Source: a bacterium
Lineage (GTDB): Bacteria > SZUA-182 > SZUA-191 > JAJRXT01
Assembly (NCBI GenBank): GCA_024277605.1
Contig: JAJRUU010000131.1
Span: forward strand, 1-19,297
Direction of reading: 5' to 3'
DNA length: 19,297 nt
Shown here: in pieces, positions 7,779 through 15,019 of the stretch
Position numbering within the stretch: the stretch's first letter is position 1
How the letters are laid out: each line of letters starts with the position of its first letter
The notes under the pieces: model-generated
Told to the model about the DNA's origin: nothing
The model's input: only the letters and a program-made list of their open reading frames with translations
The model's database searches: none
Position numbers and translations under genes: made by a program

Positions 7779-7843
7779 TCCTAAATATATTTATAAGCAT
7801 AGCTTTTTAAACTTAGAGTGTCAAGGTATAAATATATTTAGGA
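7779..7843. repeat. AT-rich perfect 17-bp inverted repeat
   Basis: TCCTAAATATATTTATA (7779-7795) recurs as its exact reverse complement at 7827-7843, separated by 31 bases. It lies in the middle of the gene-free spacer. It could be a long-loop hairpin, a regulatory site of a lost gene, or the ends of a tiny element. Nothing nearby favours one reading. Confidence 0.5.
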
Positions 7844-8111
7844 TTGCTGGAAATAGACATTGGTTTGTTTGCAAATACAGAGACTTCGGCAGAAAAACCA
7901 TAGGACTGCTTTATAGTGGCGCTTCGCCTCCTCCCGATCTATTCATAAGTTTATATATGCAGGCATGGCCTGGACTTATTATCAAAAAGAGTCCAAAGCC
8001 AACGTCCATGATAACTTTGCTTGCCTGAAAATTATTGTGTGGAAGCTGACAAAGTTAATATTATCAGGAAGATGTGGTTTTGCTGTTAATAAGGCCCGAA
8101 TTATTCGCCTC

Positions 8112-8732
8112 CTAGTGCTTGCGTACGATATCCTTTACTTTCATCAGACGAGTGAGGTTGGAGCGTTCCAACTCCTCCAGCCGCATGCTGATGTGCTTTA
8201 TGGTATCTTGCAGGCCTGGGATGAGCACGTATTCTAAAGCGTTTACCCGGCGGCGGGTTCTTTCAATTTCCCCGGCGAGTAATTCAATTACCTGTTCCTT
8301 CTCGGCTACCTTGATCATCAGCGGTAGCGCCTGAGAAAACTTCTCCTGTGAGGCGTCCAGTTCAAAAGCGGTATCGGCAAAACCATAGTTATACAGCTCT
8401 CCCTTTGTCTGTAGCTCAAACTGGGGCACGGCTATATTCATAATGCTTAAAGTAGAAGCGCTGAGGCTTATCCGGTCGTGAGGCACGATCAATGATTCGG
8501 CAATAGTTTCCGGCGACATGACTGCTCTAGCCAGCAAGAAGCTCCGCAGGGCATCAGCTATGGCGGTCTCCATTTGCCTTCTCAGCCCTTCATAGTCCTT
8601 AACCATTTCGATAAATTGGCGCAGTAATTCATCCAGCTTGTCCTTAAGTAGTTTATGCCCCCGGCGGGCCAGAACCAGCCTCTTTTTTAACTTCAATAAC
8701 CCCATGCGGGTAGCGCTTACATTGAATTTCAT
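8112..8732 (-). CDS. ntpD: V/A-type ATP synthase subunit D (central stalk)
   Basis: Subunit D forms the rotating coiled-coil shaft of V/A-type ATPases and couples the A3B3 catalytic head to the membrane ring. The 206-residue protein has the family N-terminus (VSATRMGLLKLKKRLVLARRGHKLLKDKLDELL, about 5-37), a long helical region, and the C-terminal partner helix with ERTRRRVNALEYVLIPGLQDTIKHI (about 157-182). The ATG at 8732 has an AAGGTAAG ribosome-binding site. The gene stands alone: subunits A and B, normally directly upstream, are absent, replaced by palindromic repeats and a TPR gene. The coding sequence is intact. The stop codon is in the context CACTAGGAG. Confidence 0.95.
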   Translation of the reverse strand: MKFNVSATRMGLLKLKKRLVLARRGHKLLKDKLDELLRQFIEMVKDYEGLRRQMETAIADALRSFLLARAVMSPETIAESLIVPHDRISLSASTLSIMNIAVPQFELQTKGELYNYGFADTAFELDASQEKFSQALPLMIKVAEKEQVIELLAGEIERTRRRVNALEYVLIPGLQDTIKHISMRLEELERSNLTRLMKVKDIVRKH

Positions 8733-8767
8733 TAACTTACCTTATTGTCTTAGGGTACCTTGAAAAA

Positions 8768-8781
8768 GGGGACCAGTCCCC
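8768..8781 (-). repeat. GGGGACTGGTCCCC palindrome with T-tract (copy 1)
   Basis: A palindrome read on the minus strand as TTGGGGACTGGTCCCCTTTTT. The stem followed by five T is terminator-like in the direction of transcription. It belongs to a repeat family with copies at 8823, 8892 and 16143. Confidence 0.65.
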
Positions 8782-8822
8782 AATTGCTCTTTTCTCCGAT
8801 TGACGGTGTCGCAGCTCGTCTT

Positions 8823-8836
8823 GGGGACTTGTCCCC
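8823..8836 (+). repeat. GGGGACTTGTCCCC palindrome (copy 2)
   Basis: It is flanked as TTGGGGACTTGTCCCCTC on the plus strand, in inverted orientation to copy 1. Together they bracket about 70 bp, as in REP doublets. Confidence 0.65.
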
Positions 8837-8891
8837 TCAAAATGCTCATGTACTCGTATGTACACTGCGCTTTTTCGACTCACCGCTCCTT

Positions 8892-8905
8892 GGGGACCTG
8901 TCCCC
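8892..8905 (+). repeat. GGGGACCTGTCCCC palindrome (copy 3)
   Basis: It is flanked as TTGGGGACCTGTCCCCTTG on the plus strand, 56 bp after copy 2 in the same orientation, and ends about 20 bp from the stop codon of the frameshifted TPR gene. Confidence 0.65.
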
Positions 8906-8924
8906 TTGTTCTTGAAGAAAATTT

Positions 8925-9622
8925 CTATTTTTTCAAGATACCCTTAGGTGACGTGTTCGATTTATCCAAATCCTCTCTGGCTTTTTTAATCCACTGACGT
9001 ATTATATGCGTATCTGGTGAAGATGGTTCCAGAACCAGAAATTGTTGATAATATTTGATGGCTTTTTGTTTCTGATCTAGCTTTTTATCATAAATCAGCC
9101 CCAGGTTGTAGACGGCATCTGATGAATCATAAAGTTCCAACACCTCCTGGTACTTTTTTGCCGCATCATCGTATTCAGCCTGTCGGTATAACTCCCGGGC
9201 CTGCTTTAAGTAATCGGTTACCAGCTGTTTCAGTCTGGGGGATAGCTCTTCTGGCTTTGTGGGTTTTGTGGATGCCTTGGGAAAATAGGTGGCTTTGATT
9301 TCCTCCATCCACCTCTTTACCAAGCGTGTGTCATCTGAACCAGGCTCAAGCTTTAAGAAGCGCTTATAATAATCCAGCGCCTGCTGCATATCGCTGAGAT
9401 TAACCTCATAGGTTATCCCCAGGTTATAGGCGGCATCCGCAGAATTATATTCTCTCAGCGCCTGTTTATAAATATCTACGGCATCCCTGTATTTTCCTGG
9501 TTACATAAGCTGTTTCCTTGCAGCACCAGCTCCTCAACCTTCGGTCTGGCCTGAACCGTAACAGATAAACACAGTATCCCAATTACCAATATTATAGTCG
9601 ATTTAAAGTATTTTCCAAACAT
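8925..9622 (-). pseudogene. Secreted TPR-like protein gene, split by a one-base frameshift
   Basis: From the ATG at 9622 the frame encodes a signal peptide (MFGKYFKSTIILVIGILCLS..., cleavage near VQA) and then runs into a TAG at 9476-9478 after 48 codons. The next frame resumes with GKYRDAVDIYKQAL...SADAAYNLGITYE and continues to 8925, aligning with the paralogue directly upstream (GNALVREEKYEAAVRTY...). Restoring one base at the GG/AAAA junction near 9496-9497 would give NQGKYRDAV and a protein of about 232 residues with two TPR-like units. This is either a real inactivating deletion or a sequencing error. The part from 8925 to 9389 alone lacks the signal peptide and is not a natural gene. 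The start lies 5 bp after the previous stop. Confidence 0.75.
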
Positions 9623-9627
9623 TTATT

Positions 9628-10371
9628 CTACTTTGCAGTGCGAAGTTTGTATATTTGTGATTCAGCATGCGGGTCTTGATCGTGCAGCAATTCCTGCTTA
9701 ACCTGCTCTAAGCGGGTAGCTACTTCAGGAGCATTGGCTGAATCGGGAGCTATTCCTAAAAAACGCTGATAATAATATATGGCGCTGGCTTTATATTGTA
9801 AACCGTAATCATACAGAACGGCTAAATTATAGCAGGCGGCCTGCGATTTATTAGATAAAAGCGCCTTACGATAAGCCCCAATCGCAGCTTCATATTCGCC
9901 TTGAGCCAGGTGTTCATTGCCTTTCAGACAAGACTCATCACTGGCTGGGTCCATGAGCTTATTTGAAAGGGGCAATAGTTTAGCCTGTATTACCGTTTTT
10001 CCACCCTGCTGCGGGCTTAGCCTCTGTCTTGCCAATGACAACCATTCTTTGATTTGGGGAGCCTCGGCTGCCTCAGGTTCCAAAGATAAAAATTTTTCAT
10101 AATAATACACCGCTTTAGCCGTAAATTCAAGCTCATGGTCGTATACAACGGCTAGATTATACACCACGTCTGAGGAATTGTACAACTTCCAGGCCGTTTT
10201 ATAAGTGCGGACAGCCGCTTCATACTTTTCTTCCCTGACTAAGGCATTACCAGTTTCGATGAGCTCGTGCAAGGTTGTCTCAGCCTCCACCAGTCCGTAA
10301 CCGGTAAGCAACAGGCCCAGACAAAGCAAAAGATTTAGGGTACCCTTTAATAAGCGCAACCTATGCCTCAT
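9628..10371 (-). CDS. Secreted TPR-like repeat protein
   Basis: A 247-residue protein with a signal peptide (about 1-30, cleavage near LVEA) followed by two copies of a unit of about 110 residues. The first (about 40-120) reads GNALVREEKYEAAVRTYKTA...VVYNLAVVYDHELEFTAKAVYYYEKFLSLEPE. The second (about 150-230) reads GNEHLAQGEYEAAIGAYRKA...ACYNLAVLYDYGLQYKASAIYYYQRFLGIAPD. Each unit resembles two TPR helical hairpins, a scaffold for protein-protein contacts, here outside the membrane. Its partner is unknown. The ATG overlaps the end of rpe by 11 bp without a clear ribosome-binding site, suggesting coupled translation. The next gene is a paralogue of the same design. Confidence 0.8.
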   Translation of the reverse strand: MRHRLRLLKGTLNLLLCLGLLLTGYGLVEAETTLHELIETGNALVREEKYEAAVRTYKTAWKLYNSSDVVYNLAVVYDHELEFTAKAVYYYEKFLSLEPEAAEAPQIKEWLSLARQRLSPQQGGKTVIQAKLLPLSNKLMDPASDESCLKGNEHLAQGEYEAAIGAYRKALLSNKSQAACYNLAVLYDYGLQYKASAIYYYQRFLGIAPDSANAPEVATRLEQVKQELLHDQDPHAESQIYKLRTAK

Positions 10372-11035
10372 CCAGGACAGCCCTCATCTGCTTTACCATT
10401 TCTCCCGGCTGCGGGTTATCAAATATTGCGGAACCGGCTACCACAATATCCGCTCCGTTTTTGGCAATTTTAGCGGCATTGTCCAGCTTAACCCCGCCAT
10501 CGATTTCTATCTCGATATTTAATCCCTGCTCATCCACCAAGCGGCGCAAGTTGGCCAGCTTATCCAGCACCTGGGGAATAAACACTTGACCCCCAAAGCC
10601 CGGATTAACCGACATAAGCAGTATCATATCCACATCGGGCAGGATATGCTCCAGTAGAGACAATGGGGTCGTGGGATTTAATACCGCCCCGGCTTTTACG
10701 CCTTTCTGCTTGATGGAACCGATAGTACGATGCAGGTGATAGCAAACCTCCACATGTACGGTGATTAAGTCGGCGCCAGCATCAATGAAGGCTGGAATTA
10801 ATTGATCTGGATTATCCACCATTAAATGTACATCTAACGGCATAGGGGTTACTTTTTTAAGCGCACCCACAACTAATGGCCCAATGGTTATGTCAGGCAC
10901 AAAATGACCGTCCATTACATCAACGTGGATTAAATCAGCCCCGGCTTTTTCAACCTCAGCTACCTGTTCACCCAGACGACAAAAATCGGCCGATAAGATA
11001 GAGGGCGCAATCTTCACATACCGTTTAGCGCTCAT
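10361..11035 (-). CDS. rpe: Ribulose-phosphate 3-epimerase
   Basis: A cytoplasmic TIM-barrel enzyme interconverting ribulose 5-phosphate and xylulose 5-phosphate in the pentose phosphate pathway. The 224 residues include the hallmarks APSILSADF (10-18), HVDVMDGHFVPDITIG (37-52, metal ligands His37 and Asp39), LDVHLMV (67-73, His70), MSVNPGFGGQ (141-150) and EIDGGV (177-182, Asp179). The ATG at 11035 follows AAAGGA at good spacing. rpe in Firmicutes commonly follows rsgA and a PASTA kinase; here it follows a PASTA-only protein after 38 bp. Its end overlaps the secreted TPR gene. Confidence 0.98.
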   Translation of the reverse strand: MSAKRYVKIAPSILSADFCRLGEQVAEVEKAGADLIHVDVMDGHFVPDITIGPLVVGALKKVTPMPLDVHLMVDNPDQLIPAFIDAGADLITVHVEVCYHLHRTIGSIKQKGVKAGAVLNPTTPLSLLEHILPDVDMILLMSVNPGFGGQVFIPQVLDKLANLRRLVDEQGLNIEIEIDGGVKLDNAAKIAKNGADIVVAGSAIFDNPQPGEMVKQMRAVLDEA

Positions 11036-11073
11036 GATGTTCCTTTCAAGGTTCGCTTACGTTTGTTGTTCAA

Positions 11074-11817
11074 CTAAATTTGGGGTTGGCCGTTATTTTC
11101 ACTAATCACCAATTCCACCCGTTGCCCCTCTGACACCATATAGCCTGATTTGGGGGACTGATGTATAACGGTTTCACTCAATACACCCGGATACGCCTCA
11201 GCGGTAACTTGAGCCATTTCAAGACCCAAACCTTTGGCTTGTATAGTAGCCGCTGAAAGCTGCATTCCGATCAGGTCTGGCATTATATAACTGGGCGCTG
11301 GGTCACCCTGGCTCAGCAACAGGTTTATCTGGTCTCCGCGCGCTCTTTTGCTGTTTGCCGGAGGATATTGAGCCACTACTTTACCGGCTGCAAGATTATG
11401 ATGTATTTTTGCCAGTTGACCTATTTTTAAACCCTGTTGCTTTAGCTTTATTTGAGCCAGTGACAGCGGGTCACCCTCCAGACTGGGCACCCATACCGTG
11501 AGGGATCCCTTACTCAATACAACCTTTACATCCCGCCGCTGCTTAATGAAGCTGCCACTATCCGGTTTTTGGGAAATAATGTGATTCTCGGCTGTAAAGT
11601 AATTAAACTCCTGGTCGGCAATCTTAAGTCCTAACCCTAATTCATTCAAGGTTTCCAGGGCATAGACGATATCCTTTCCCACCAGGTTGGGCACTTTAAC
11701 TTCCTTGCCCTTGATCACCAGCCGCATGGTGATTAAGGCGCTGCTTACCCCCAGCAGTAATAAGCCTGCGCTTATAATTACTATCCTGACCCAAGGAGGG
11801 GTTTGTTTTTTCATCAT
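11074..11817 (-). CDS. Single-pass membrane protein with three PASTA domains, no kinase domain
   Basis: A 247-residue protein with a 9-residue cytoplasmic tip, one membrane segment (about 11-32) and three extracellular PASTA domains (about 37-104, 105-172 and 174-242). Each starts with a V-P-x-L-x-G-type strand (VPNLVGK, VPSLEGD, MPDLIGM) and has an internal P-x-x-G/N-type turn (QKPDSGS, QYPPANS, QSPKSGY). PASTA domains bind peptidoglycan fragments and usually form the exterior of PrkC/PknB kinases or class B penicillin-binding proteins. No kinase or transpeptidase part is present, so it is a sensor, a scaffold or a remnant. It starts 9 bp after rsmB without a clear ribosome-binding site. The location is where stp-prkC-rsgA are usual in related genomes. 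Confidence 0.88.
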   Translation of the reverse strand: MMKKQTPPWVRIVIISAGLLLLGVSSALITMRLVIKGKEVKVPNLVGKDIVYALETLNELGLGLKIADQEFNYFTAENHIISQKPDSGSFIKQRRDVKVVLSKGSLTVWVPSLEGDPLSLAQIKLKQQGLKIGQLAKIHHNLAAGKVVAQYPPANSKRARGDQINLLLSQGDPAPSYIMPDLIGMQLSAATIQAKGLGLEMAQVTAEAYPGVLSETVIHQSPKSGYMVSEGQRVELVISENNGQPQI

Positions 11818-11826
11818 CTGATATAG

Positions 11827-13197
11827 CTAATGGGCACTTTTTTTCCTAAGCAAGCGGGCCATAAAAAAGCCGTCTCCGACCCACTTATGCGGTAATAGTC
11901 TCAAACAGCCGTCCTCATTCATATGAGTTTTCAAATCGGCTGGCAGAAAGGGGCTCAGATCATCTAACACAAAATCTTTATTGGACTGTAAGAAGGGTTG
12001 AATGACCCCCTCGTTTTCTTCTGTTTCAAAGCTACAGACACTGTAGACCAAAACCCCTCCCGGTTTCAGGTAGCGGGCTGCCTGTTTTAAAATATCACCT
12101 TGCAACTTCGATAAACGGGTAACATCTCCCGCCTGCCGATGCCAGCGGCATTCAGGATAACGGGCAATTACCCCTAATGCCGAACACGGGGCATCCAGCA
12201 GGATGCGATCAAAATAAGCCTCCTTAAAGCCTAATGGTCGGGAAGCATCCTGGGCTGCGCTGTGAACAATATCCACCCCCAACCGGCGGCAGTTTCGCTG
12301 TAACTGTTTAAGCTTATGCGGCGAATTATCCAGGGCCAGTATCTGCCCTCGATTGCCCATCAACTGGGCTATATGGCCGGTGTTCACTCCGCGGCCGGAA
12401 GCCGCATCCAGAATACTCTCCCCCGGTTGTGGATCAAGCAGCTGAACTGCCAACATAGATGCCAAACCCTCTATTTCCAGCCAGCCATTCTGGTAAACAG
12501 GCAGCGCTGCCAGTTGTTTGGCGTTTTCTATTTGCAGCGCTTCGGCAACCGAGCCGTTAGCCTTAAAGTAAAACCCCTGGGCGGTTAACGCCTGGGTGAG
12601 CTGCTCCCAGCTGGCCTTTAGACTGTTAAGCCGTACGGTCAACGGCAATTGGCGATTATTAGCCTTCGTGAGCGCCTCGGTTTCTGTCTCTCCCCAGCGT
12701 TTAAGCCAGCGCTCAACCAGCCACTTGGGGTGCGAGTACTGGTTGGCTAAATAATCAGCCAGCGGCTTACGGGGTATGTCTATAACGTCGGCTGCCTGCC
12801 GACTAACCCGCCGCAACAGGGCATTTACGAATCCGGTGGCCTTAGCTTCACCGCAACTGCGGGCCAACTTTACCGCCTCATCCACTGCGGCATAGGCTGA
12901 AACTCGGTCCAGCTTTAACAGCTGATATATTCCCAAGCGCAATATGTACTTTACAGGGTGTGATATTTGTTCCCAATGACGGTTGCTACAACGCTTTATC
13001 ACCCAATCCAGCCAACTTCGGTTACGTAATACCCCATATACCAGCTCAGTGGTTAGCGCCCTGTCGCGAACTGATAGTTCAGTCCTGACAAAAGCCGCTT
13101 CCAGCAGGACATTGGCGTAAGCCTTTTGCTTCTCCACCTTATATAGCACATTAAAGGCCAGCTCACGGGCCGAATTCGGCTTTTTGATAAGCCCCAT
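11827..13197 (-). CDS. rsmB: 16S rRNA m5C967 methyltransferase RsmB
   Basis: RsmB methylates C967 of 16S rRNA using S-adenosylmethionine. The 456 residues show a NusB-like N-terminal domain (about 10-140, with ARELAFNVLYKVEKQKAYAN and AAVDEAVKLA...GFVNALLRR) and a Rossmann methyltransferase domain. Cys338 in DAPCSALGV and Cys388 in VYSVCSFETEENE supply the two cysteines of the NOL1/NOP2 family. Motif I reads DAASGRGVNTGHIA (264-277) where many RsmB proteins have D-x-C-A-A-P-G-G-K-T, so the usual lysine is Asn272 and the P-G-G core is altered. The gene begins 7 bp after htpX with no obvious ribosome-binding site. Confidence 0.95.
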   Translation of the reverse strand: MGLIKKPNSARELAFNVLYKVEKQKAYANVLLEAAFVRTELSVRDRALTTELVYGVLRNRSWLDWVIKRCSNRHWEQISHPVKYILRLGIYQLLKLDRVSAYAAVDEAVKLARSCGEAKATGFVNALLRRVSRQAADVIDIPRKPLADYLANQYSHPKWLVERWLKRWGETETEALTKANNRQLPLTVRLNSLKASWEQLTQALTAQGFYFKANGSVAEALQIENAKQLAALPVYQNGWLEIEGLASMLAVQLLDPQPGESILDAASGRGVNTGHIAQLMGNRGQILALDNSPHKLKQLQRNCRRLGVDIVHSAAQDASRPLGFKEAYFDRILLDAPCSALGVIARYPECRWHRQAGDVTRLSKLQGDILKQAARYLKPGGVLVYSVCSFETEENEGVIQPFLQSNKDFVLDDLSPFLPADLKTHMNEDGCLRLLPHKWVGDGFFMARLLRKKSAH

Positions 13198-13204
13198 TAT
13201 TTTA

Positions 13205-14059
13205 TTATGCTGTCGCTGCTTGTTGTTTTAATCTCTTCACCCGCTCGAGAATAGGCGGATGAGTGCTGAACAAACCGGCTATCCCGCCACTGCGCAATGG
13301 GTTTACAATAAACATGTGGGCGGTACTTGGATTAGCCTGCCGCAGGGGAAGCTTTTCGGTATAGCCCTCCAGGCTTTGCAGCGCATTGGCTAATGATACC
13401 GGCCGGGTAGAAATACGCGCTCCATCGCTATCGGCCTTATATTCACGTGAACGGGATATAGCCATTTGAATCAACATCGCCGCAAGCGGGGCTAGAATCA
13501 TCATCACCAGCAGTCCCACAATGCCGCCGCCGTCATCGTCATCCCCGCCGCCACCGCCGCCGAATATAGCTGCCCAGCGGGCCATAGTAGCCAGCATAGT
13601 AATTGCTCCGGCCAGGGTAGCCGCGATAGTGCCGATTAGGATATCCCGATTCTTCACATGCGCCAGTTCGTGACTCAATACCCCCTCCAACTCGTCCTTA
13701 CTTAACAATTGTAATATACCGCTGGTGACCGCCACTGCCGCATGTTGTGGATTACGACCGGTAGCAAAGGCATTGGGGTTTTCCTGCGGGATAATGTAGA
13801 GCTTGGGCATCGGCAGTTGCGCCCGTTGACTCAGCCGCTGTACCATATCAAACAGCTCCGGCATCTCCGAGCGTTCCACCGGTCGCGCCTTATACATCTT
13901 GAGCACAATCTTATCACTGAACCAGTAACTACCCACGTTCATAACAAGCGCTAAGGTAAAGGCGATCGTGGCCCCTCCCGCTCCCCCCAGGCTGCCGCCA
14001 GCCAGCACCAGGAGGATGGTAAGCGCCGCCATTAAACCAAATGTTTTAATTGAATTCAC
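13205..14059 (-). CDS. htpX: M48-family membrane zinc metalloprotease HtpX
   Basis: HtpX degrades damaged membrane proteins. The 284-residue protein has two N-terminal hydrophobic segments (about 6-20 and 27-47), the zinc site HELAH (130-134) in SHELAHVKNRD, further membrane segments (about 142-165 and 180-203) and the likely third ligand Glu206 in SREYKADSDGA. A glycine/aspartate-rich loop, GGGGGGDDDDGGG (167-179), separates the later membrane segments. The start is GTG at 14059, after GGGAG at about 9 bp spacing. The gene is 78 bp downstream of the DUF116 gene and 7 bp before rsmB, an arrangement common in Clostridia. Confidence 0.95.
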   Translation of the reverse strand: MNSIKTFGLMAALTILLVLAGGSLGGAGGATIAFTLALVMNVGSYWFSDKIVLKMYKARPVERSEMPELFDMVQRLSQRAQLPMPKLYIIPQENPNAFATGRNPQHAAVAVTSGILQLLSKDELEGVLSHELAHVKNRDILIGTIAATLAGAITMLATMARWAAIFGGGGGGDDDDGGGIVGLLVMMILAPLAAMLIQMAISRSREYKADSDGARISTRPVSLANALQSLEGYTEKLPLRQANPSTAHMFIVNPLRSGGIAGLFSTHPPILERVKRLKQQAATA

Positions 14060-14137
14060 AAAAAATCACTCCCGTCTAAAATCGTTATATGGGATAATGG
14101 ATAAGACTACAGCCGCTTATACTTTACCCGCAAAGGG

Positions 14138-15004
14138 TTAAACTGTTTTCTGTCCGTGTTTCTCAAGTTCTATTAGCTCGTGTTCCGACTCTTTACCTGC
14201 CAGAAAATGACTAATAGCGGCATTCAATCTTTCCATGGTAGCACTGGTGTCCGCACAGGGGCCATATGGGCGCTGATTTAGAATAGCATATACCGGTAAT
14301 GGATAACAGTCGCTGATGCCATCTACGAGTTCGCGTTCACAAGCCACGGCTATTACCGCTTTTGGCTTTCGCTCGGCGATAAGCTTGCGCGCCAACGTGC
14401 CCCCGGTGGCTACATATGCATTTACCCCATAAGGCTTGCAAATTTGGATAATTTCCTTGATTTGACAATTGCCGCATTGTTTACAGTTTAGTATGTTTTT
14501 GGCGATTCTCACCTTACAATCGGAATGCTGCAAACATTGGGGTAGCAGCAATAGTAGCTTGTCGGGGGATAGCCCAAAGCGTTTTACCTGGATGAGGTAA
14601 TTATTGACTTCAATAAATGATCGCTGCACATCCTCTTTGGAAATATTGAACAGCTTGCATGCCAAGATAGTCAGTGGAGCCGAAATAGCAATAGGCAAAT
14701 AGATTTTCAATACCAGATTTCTTAAACGCTGAGAAAATAGAATCTCACGTTTTGAGATAATCGTCAGCACGATAAGTCCGAATCCAGCCATTACAATACC
14801 GTGAGATGCAACAAAGACAACACCGACTATTGCGGGTAACCAGTGATGGATAGCATATAATCCTGGATAGCTTACATACCAAAGGATAAACGTAGTAGCC
14901 AAAAACAGTATCCAGTTTGCCACCAGGAATACAAGAAAAGTTCTCTTCCGGGTCTCTGGATCTGCTTTTTTATCAATATCGGTATCTGTTATAGATGAAC
15001 CCAT
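14138..15004 (-). CDS. DUF116-family membrane protein
   Basis: A 288-residue protein with three predicted membrane segments (about 22-44, 57-84 and 100-117) and a cytoplasmic C-terminal domain rich in cysteine: LPQCLQHSDC (154-163), NCKQCGNCQI (173-182), Cys189, ACERE (221-225), Cys233 and YGPC (247-250). This is the DUF116 pattern, whose cysteines suggest a metal or iron-sulfur site; no function is established that I know of. DUF116 is commonly found next to fmt in Clostridia. I chose the ATG at 15004, preceded by GGGG at 5 bp, over an in-frame TTG at 15019 that directly follows the fmt stop codon. Confidence 0.9.
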   Translation of the reverse strand: MGSSITDTDIDKKADPETRKRTFLVFLVANWILFLATTFILWYVSYPGLYAIHHWLPAIVGVVFVASHGIVMAGFGLIVLTIISKREILFSQRLRNLVLKIYLPIAISAPLTILACKLFNISKEDVQRSFIEVNNYLIQVKRFGLSPDKLLLLLPQCLQHSDCKVRIAKNILNCKQCGNCQIKEIIQICKPYGVNAYVATGGTLARKLIAERKPKAVIAVACERELVDGISDCYPLPVYAILNQRPYGPCADTSATMERLNAAISHFLAGKESEHELIELEKHGQKTV

Positions 15005-15019
15005 TTTTACCCCATGCAA

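Larger units (their letters stand above)
7437..8111. other. 675-bp gene-free spacer between the V-ATPase subunit D gene and gcvH
   Basis: I see no credible gene in either strand; the frames present are short, AT-rich and without ribosome-binding sites. It contains a direct repeat beside gcvH (7452-7470), a small hairpin TTTTGCG/CGCAAAA (7512-7530), two GA/CT-rich hairpins (7543-7603), an AT-rich 17-bp inverted repeat (7779-7843), and a 16-mer shared with 5531-5546. The motif GTAGTGTCCGGTTAGG near 7496-7510 resembles ends of insertion sequences, but I see no transposase. It looks like a graveyard of repeats or IS remnants. Confidence 0.6.
8733..8924. other. 192-bp repeat-filled spacer with three GGGGAC-N2-GTCCCC palindromes
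   Basis: The spacer between the frameshifted TPR gene and ntpD holds palindromes at 8768-8781, 8823-8836 and 8892-8905, of which the first and second face each other. The first reads on the minus strand as GGGGACTGGTCCCC followed by TTTTTC and could terminate transcription before ntpD. I see no convincing promoter for ntpD in what remains. Confidence 0.55.

Noticed and set aside
7965..8237. 90-codon plus-strand frame in the spacer running into the 3' end of ntpD
   Set aside because: It overlaps the ntpD coding end on the opposite strand, with no ribosome-binding site and no recognisable protein.
8760..8910. CRISPR array
   Set aside because: The repeated units are short palindromes in mixed orientation with unequal spacing, and there are no cas genes.
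13530..13570. Frame error in htpX suggested by the GGGGGGDDDDGGG stretch
   Set aside because: The frame is continuous with correct family sequence on both sides, and the stretch lies in a loop between membrane segments where low-complexity sequence is tolerated.
15005..15019. TTG start for the DUF116 protein immediately after the fmt stop codon
   Set aside because: The ATG at 15004 has GGGG 5 bp upstream and gives a normal N-terminus; the TTG adds five residues without a ribosome-binding site of its own.
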